A stretch of DNA of 11,969 bases from CAZKUR01 sp964556005 (GTDB lineage: Bacteria > Bacteroidota > Ignavibacteria > Ignavibacteriales > Ignavibacteriaceae), in assembly GCA_964556005.1 (NCBI GenBank), contig CAZKUR010000108.1, positions 1 through 11,969 on the forward strand, written 5' to 3'. Below are positions 9,401-11,969 of this stretch, one piece after another. Numbering within the stretch: the stretch's first letter is position 1; each line of letters begins with the position of its first letter. A model generated the notes under the pieces. The model saw nothing but the letters and a program-made list of their open reading frames with translations, had not been told where the DNA came from and searched no databases. The position numbers and the translations under genes were made by a program.

Positions 9401-10038
9401 AAAAGATAATTAAAAATTATAAAGACCTAATTACAAATTTTTCTGTTTCCGAAAAACATAGTATTAATGTTGAATATCTATCTGCTTGCTTGAAACTGGA
9501 TACGGATCGTTTCGAGGGGTTGGATGAGTTGTTTATTCAAATTATGAAAAGCTACGCCGAGTTGGGGGAAAGATTCAACCAGGTAAAAACTATTTTAAAA
9601 CTTGTTGAGTTATATATTTTGACGGGAGATCTTATTTTAGCTGCTGATGAGTTGGGCAGCGAAGCGGTTGTGGAAATAAGTGAACAAAATCCGCTGGTTA
9701 AAGCAGAAAAATATTTTTTAATGGGAAAAATAGCAAAGAGGGGAAAGGTTGAAAATTTGGGAACTTCGTTAGAATATTTTAATCAATCTTATGAAATATT
9801 GGAAAACGAAAACATTACAGAACTAACCTGGAAAGTACTCTTTGAGCTTGGAAATTATTTTTTGGAAAGGGGAAATATAGGAAAAACAAAAGAATATTTT
9901 TTATATGTTAAAGAGGTAATTAATCATATTTCAGGAAGTATAAAATATCCCAACATCAAAAAAATTTATTTTTCCAAACCGGAAAGAATTAAAACAATAA
10001 ATATGCTGGAAGAATTTCTCTCCGATCCTTTACACTAA
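6463..10038 (+). CDS. Cytoplasmic Ser/Thr kinase - AAA ATPase - TPR multidomain regulator (PknK-like architecture)
   Basis: This 1191-residue protein has three regions and no predicted membrane segment. The kinase domain (about 5-260) has Gly-loop GEGRSKV (13-19), ATP-binding Lys35, helix-C Glu52, catalytic Asp135 in YDLKPEN, Asn140, DFG at 156-158, APE at 179-181 and Asp193. The usual HRD is FYD (133-135), so both His and Arg are lost. Next is an AAA_16/STAND-like ATPase (about 280-520) with an SGRKDVL entry, Walker A GVSGSGKTT (310-318) and Walker B ILLMDD (399-404). The C-terminal half is helical, with at least four clear TPR units between about 797 and 975 and less regular ones around them. 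This order is known from PknK/AcoK-like proteins, where ATPase and TPR parts act as signal-sensing or scaffold modules. The gene is fused by one-base overlaps to the permease upstream and the sigma-54 activator downstream, so it likely links transport to transcription. Its kinase substrate and ligand are unknown. Confidence 0.9.
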   Translation: MINNRYSIRKKIGEGRSKVFLCTDYDVPGKEIALKVLSNEASKEEVLKFKDEFFTVKKLQHPNIIRVYEMGTVIKNNEEKFGITNGSKFITMEYFNGLEILDDEQIVNEKILREAIKQLCAVLYYLHQSNYIFYDLKPENILINKLNGEIRIKLIDFGFIHHTKKGGELTARGTAEYIAPEILRNESHNHRVDLYSLGMVLYRIVYNKFPFSTDDELEIYKAHVSKEFDFPDVNYSSNLIAVIKKLLNKNPGERYSTTLQVLADLKIPIDETLIKYFVPAKVFSGRKDVLNILRNYIGNDDYSEIFTIQGVSGSGKTTIINEINSIYGNTVLISNAKSGSSFGLLVNLLRDVLYNENVYEHLSGHIIEKVESLINGQTAGTIDELKQIFTNISLAAKFILLMDDFNAYNNFTLDVLNEIFPILQVNKIKVILTEDSDLDHESDKLSNVRALSLTPFTDVQLEEMLFRSFFDMFPVKRLKKLIFLYADLYPGSVGMFINDIILLNILKFLPEGAVLVEDEESIEVLKSSHEEIYKIRIDGLTKQELYTAMTLSSFELSIDKNILSNILSYKNLNISGTIQRLHEKGVLSQETADNELVFSSQGLKQFVYSKVPEKKSFHYEIAQNLTVQFPGFDRNELARHFELAEEYSQSYEVLLQELTEAEKIFAFSYQKRILQKILSLPLDKTLKDEIKYLLCKVHFKLSEFQQSLNFIEEIEEEKNTFKNLQELCSLKATCLIELGEIQKGVELLHELLNDHEGKIRKQKILVDIAYAEFDMNNYDSSRKRCMEVLEDETATNEEKGKCDNLLGFLDFYQNDFDSALVNFEQALNEYKKSQLLSKQAGIEVNLGNIYNVKGDSSKAEHYWNKALQTNLSIGNLDQEGNVLLSYGVYHYEHLNLDRAIEQYKRAYDIFSSLGIKNRQGMVLTNLGEVYLTACEFQNSLDSLEKAWSIFKRLSNSEEEAEVIFMIGKLYIELGWIEKLKKIIKNYKDLITNFSVSEKHSINVEYLSACLKLDTDRFEGLDELFIQIMKSYAELGERFNQVKTILKLVELYILTGDLILAADELGSEAVVEISEQNPLVKAEKYFLMGKIAKRGKVENLGTSLEYFNQSYEILENENITELTWKVLFELGNYFLERGNIGKTKEYFLYVKEVINHISGSIKYPNIKKIYFSKPERIKTINMLEEFLSDPLH

Positions 10039-11411
10039 TGCAAAACGATCAAGTACATATTAAAATATATTCCGACATTAAAGATGTGGGTTCAATTACT
10101 TCTGCAATTAAGCAGCTTGAATTAAAAAACTTTGATATCGATTATACCTTCCCCAAAGTGATTGAAATTAATAAAGACGAAATTATTATCATCCAGGTAA
10201 AAGGAATTGAATCAAAATTATTAGGCAGGCTGCTTGATAAAAGAAACGGCTTGAGCAATAAAATTTTCATTGTTACAAGAGAAAATAACGCACTTTTAAT
10301 CAGTACGATTGCAAAGCTGGGTTTTTCCGATATATTTATTTTCCCATATGAAATTTATAAATTCATTTCATATCTGAACGAAATTTTATCCAACAAATCT
10401 TATATTACAGGGAAGAGAAAAAGCTTTAAACCAGGCGAGGATAGCTTTAGTTCGCTGATAGGTCAGTCTCCTGAATTCTTAAAAGTGATTGAACTTTCGA
10501 GAAAAGTTTCTGTAAACAGTACTGCAAGCGTTTTAATATTGGGGGAAACAGGAACCGGCAAAGGTTTATTAGCCAGGGCGATTCATGATAACAGTAAGTA
10601 CAGTGATTATCCTTTTGTAGATATCGTTTGTTCAGCCATTCCCGAATCTCTATTGGAATCGGAGTTGTTCGGTTTTGAAAAAGGGGCATTCACTTCCGCT
10701 CATAATAGGAAGCTCGGGTTATTTGAACTAGCTGAAAACGGGACTATATTCCTGGATGAAGTTGGAGATCTTTCGTTAAACCTCCAGGTAAAGTTATTGA
10801 GAGTAATTGAAAAGAAAGTAATAAGAAGACTCGGTGCAGTCCGGGATATCCCGATTAATGCAAGAATCATTTCTGCAACCAATAAAGATTTTGAAGAAAT
10901 GCTGAGACAAAATTTATTTAGGCGGGATCTTTATCACCGGTTGAATGTCATTTCGTTGGAAATACCTCCTGTACGCACCAGGGGTACTGACGTTCTGCTT
11001 ATTGCAAATCATTTCGTCAATGAATTTAATAAACAATTCAATAAAAATATAAATGGTATTACAGATGAGTTAAAGGAATTTCTGGCAAACTATAGCTGGC
11101 CGGGCAATGTTAGGGAAATTAGAAATGCAATTGAACGCGCCGTTCTTCTTAGTGAAAATCAGAGATTGAATATTAAAGATTTTTCAAATGTCATAAATAA
11201 CATCCCGCTAAATTCTCCCGAATACGATAGAAATATTGCAAAGATGCCCAACGTAATAAGATTGGATTTGAATTATAACAGCGTCAATCTAAAATCTTTA
11301 CAAATAATGTTTGCAAAGGAGGTGCTCAAAAAAATGGATAACAATAAGTCCAAAACGGCTAAAAAACTAGGAATTTCACGCCCCAAATTGGATACTCTTC
11401 TTTCAAGCTAA
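10038..11411 (+). CDS. Sigma-54-dependent transcriptional activator with degenerate receiver domain and Fis-type HTH
   Basis: This 457-residue bacterial enhancer-binding protein has three parts. The central AAA+ domain (about 138-372) shows Walker A GETGTGK (169-175), the sigma-54-contact loop GAFTSA (216-221, standard GAFTGA), Walker B GTIFLDEVGD (235-244), the arginine-finger region FRRDLYHRLNV (294-304) and WPGNVREIRN (354-363). The C-terminus (about 417-457) is a Fis-like HTH (KTAKKLGISRPKL) that ends almost at the recognition helix. The N-terminal 118 residues have an alpha/beta receiver-like pattern but lack the acidic pair, have Gln53 in IIIQVKG where the phospho-acceptor Asp is expected, and have FP instead of KP near 102-103. 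It should remodel the closed complex of sigma-54 polymerase using ATP. Control is unlikely to be by a histidine kinase. The upstream kinase/TPR protein, coupled by TAATG, is the natural partner. A likely target is the sigma-54-like promoter just downstream. Confidence 0.93.
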   Translation: MQNDQVHIKIYSDIKDVGSITSAIKQLELKNFDIDYTFPKVIEINKDEIIIIQVKGIESKLLGRLLDKRNGLSNKIFIVTRENNALLISTIAKLGFSDIFIFPYEIYKFISYLNEILSNKSYITGKRKSFKPGEDSFSSLIGQSPEFLKVIELSRKVSVNSTASVLILGETGTGKGLLARAIHDNSKYSDYPFVDIVCSAIPESLLESELFGFEKGAFTSAHNRKLGLFELAENGTIFLDEVGDLSLNLQVKLLRVIEKKVIRRLGAVRDIPINARIISATNKDFEEMLRQNLFRRDLYHRLNVISLEIPPVRTRGTDVLLIANHFVNEFNKQFNKNINGITDELKEFLANYSWPGNVREIRNAIERAVLLSENQRLNIKDFSNVINNIPLNSPEYDRNIAKMPNVIRLDLNYNSVNLKSLQIMFAKEVLKKMDNNKSKTAKKLGISRPKLDTLLSS

Positions 11412-11451
11412 TATTGAGACAATCCCCATTCTTTATTTTAGATCACAAGTA

Positions 11452-11472
11452 TTTGTAAAATAATTTTACAAA
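11452..11472. promoter_or_regulatory. Perfect 10-bp inverted repeat, candidate activator-binding site (UAS)
   Basis: The arms TTTGTAAAAT (11452-11461) and ATTTTACAAA (11463-11472) are exact reverse complements around one central base. The centre lies about 128 bases upstream of the start predicted from the sigma-54-like promoter, which is in the usual range for an enhancer-binding protein site. It begins 41 bases after the activator stop. It is too AT-rich and lacks a T-run, so it is a poor intrinsic terminator. The operator role is inference. Confidence 0.5.
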
Positions 11473-11563
11473 CTGAACAAAAACTGCTCAAGTCATCCGG
11501 TATTAATTACCATTCATTTATTTAAAAACACGTTATTTAATCTTTAATTAGATATTATTAATA

Positions 11564-11579
11564 TGGCATAATGATTGTA
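11564..11579 (+). promoter_or_regulatory. Sigma-54-like -24/-12 promoter of the repeat-protein gene
   Basis: The element reads TGGCAT, five bases, then TTGTA. The GG at 11565-11566 and the GT at 11577-11578 are separated by exactly 10 bases, as in the sigma-54 consensus TGGCAC-N5-TTGCA. The only core deviation is GT instead of GC at -12. It predicts a transcript start near 11590 and a leader of about 58 bases. It lies in the intergenic region directly behind a sigma-54 activator gene, which raises its likelihood. Confidence 0.6.
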
Positions 11580-11590
11580 ATAGTGAAGCG

Positions 11591-11603
11591 CCTATGCTAT
11601 AGG
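11591..11603 (+). repeat. Short inverted repeat at the predicted transcript start
   Basis: CCTAT (11591-11595) and ATAGG (11599-11603) form a 5-bp stem around GCT. If transcription begins near 11590 this would be the extreme 5' end of the mRNA, where a small hairpin can protect against decay. It is short enough to be chance. Confidence 0.3.
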
Positions 11604-11621
11604 TAAATGTGTCTAATTTAA

Positions 11622-11645
11622 TTCACACACTAGTGTGAGGGAGGA
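11622..11645 (+). promoter_or_regulatory. Leader hairpin overlapping a strong ribosome binding site
   Basis: TCACAC (11623-11628) pairs with GTGTGA (11633-11638) around ACTA, with one extra T-G pair possible. The same bases also read as a 12-bp DNA palindrome, CACACTAGTGTG, at 11626-11637. The right arm runs into GAGGGAGGA, which holds two GAGG copies (11637-11640 and 11641-11644), 7 and 3 bases from ATG 11648. This is the only strong Shine-Dalgarno in the window, and it fixes the start of the repeat protein. Confidence 0.55.
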
Positions 11646-11647
11646 CT

Positions 11648-11969
11648 ATGCTGAAAACACTCATGTTCACAATCCTGATGGTTGGGGTATGTGTTACCTT
11701 AACAGCACAAACTACTAATAATGTAGAGAAAGCTGTTAGATATCGCGTAACTCATAATTCATCCCCCCTCAACGCAAATAGCTCCTCTATTACAAGCACT
11801 TCACAGGAAAATGCAAATTTCCAGGTGCTTGAAAATAGATCTTCTGCTCAATTAGATGAATTAGGCAGCCGATATGGATTCGTAAGGTCTAATTCACAAT
11901 TAGATGAATTGGGCAGCCGATATGGATTCGTAAGGTCTAATTCACAATTGGATGAGTTAGGTAGCCGAT
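11648..11969 (+). CDS. Secreted tandem-repeat protein, function unknown (3' end outside window)
   Basis: The frame from ATG 11648 is open to the window edge (107 codons and one base). The first 20 residues look like a type I signal peptide: Lys3, a hydrophobic core, then LTA before Gln21. Cys15 is preceded by Val, so it is not a lipobox. Residues about 21-67 are rich in Ser, Asn and Thr with no recognisable domain. From residue 68 a 16-residue unit, QLDELGSRYGFVRSNS, repeats in tandem: two full copies and the start of a third. RSSA just before the first copy resembles the unit's RSNS end, so an older degenerate half-repeat may precede it. The product is expected to leave the cytoplasm. Its gene follows a sigma-54-like promoter and a hairpin-flanked ribosome site, directly behind the activator gene. 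I do not recognise the family. It could be a surface or matrix repeat protein or a multi-copy peptide precursor. Confidence 0.75.
   Translation, partial: MLKTLMFTILMVGVCVTLTAQTTNNVEKAVRYRVTHNSSPLNANSSSITSTSQENANFQVLENRSSAQLDELGSRYGFVRSNSQLDELGSRYGFVRSNSQLDELGSR
11849..11969 (+). repeat. 48-bp in-frame tandem repeats (2.5 copies visible)
   Basis: Units lie at 11849-11896, 11897-11944 and 11945-11969 (cut by the window end). Copy 2 differs from copy 1 by one base (TTA to TTG Leu at 11911). The visible part of copy 3 differs from copy 1 at three third-codon positions. Every visible change is synonymous. There are no spacers, so this is a coding minisatellite and not a CRISPR array. The true copy number is unknown. 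Confidence 0.9.

Noticed and set aside
11412..11451. Terminator directly after the sigma-54 activator gene
   Set aside because: No stem-loop followed by a T-run is visible; the nearby dyad at 11452-11472 has no T-tract and fits an operator better.
11499..11511. Second dyad, GGTA and TACC arms around five bases
   Set aside because: Only 4-bp arms with a mismatched centre; expected by chance in AT-rich sequence.
11648..11692. Lipoprotein signal in the repeat protein (Cys15)
   Set aside because: The residue before Cys is Val and the one before that Gly, which does not fit a lipobox; a type I site near Ala20 is more likely.
11849..11969. CRISPR array
   Set aside because: The 48-bp units are directly adjacent with no spacers and keep one reading frame with synonymous changes only.

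Overview
The window is AT-rich and gene-dense. It reads as a chromosomal segment of a Gram-negative-type bacterium from the Bacteroidota/Chlorobiota/Ignavibacteriota side of the tree. Pointers to this are the low GC, the near absence of Shine-Dalgarno sequences in front of most genes, a secreted protein whose signal peptide ends in Ala-Gln, and a sigma-54 activator. Ignavibacteria would fit best, but this is an inference without any database search.

Layout. (1) 1-404, plus strand: the C-terminal part of IspD (isoprenoid MEP pathway). (2) 414-2442, minus strand: a tight operon of two Opp/Dpp-type ABC ATPases followed by a YbaK/EbsC-type aminoacyl-tRNA deacylase, converging on ispD. (3) 2443-2529: a short divergent promoter region. 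(4) 2530-11411, plus strand: a five-gene operon coding for a lipoprotein substrate-binding protein (family 5), two membrane permeases (DppB-like, and an enlarged DppC-like), a 1191-residue protein with Ser/Thr kinase, AAA ATPase and TPR regions, and a sigma-54-dependent activator with a degenerate receiver domain. The last three junctions are one-base stop/start overlaps, so the signalling genes appear translationally coupled to the transporter genes. (5) 11412-11647: a regulatory region with a perfect 10-bp inverted repeat, a sigma-54-like -24/-12 element at the right spacing, and a leader hairpin beside a strong ribosome binding site. (6) 11648 to the window end: the start of a secreted protein made of 48-bp (16-residue) tandem repeats, cut off by the window edge.

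Working model (inference). The ABC transporter imports a peptide-like ligand. The cytoplasmic kinase/ATPase/TPR protein senses it or a related state and controls the partner sigma-54 activator, which cannot be a normal phospho-Asp response regulator. The activator binds the inverted repeat about 128 bp upstream of the predicted start and switches on the repeat protein. Because that protein is secreted and made of near-identical short units, the set could form a secreted-peptide, import and TPR-sensor loop. This is the most interesting hypothesis in the window, but nothing in the sequence proves that the repeat protein is processed or imported.
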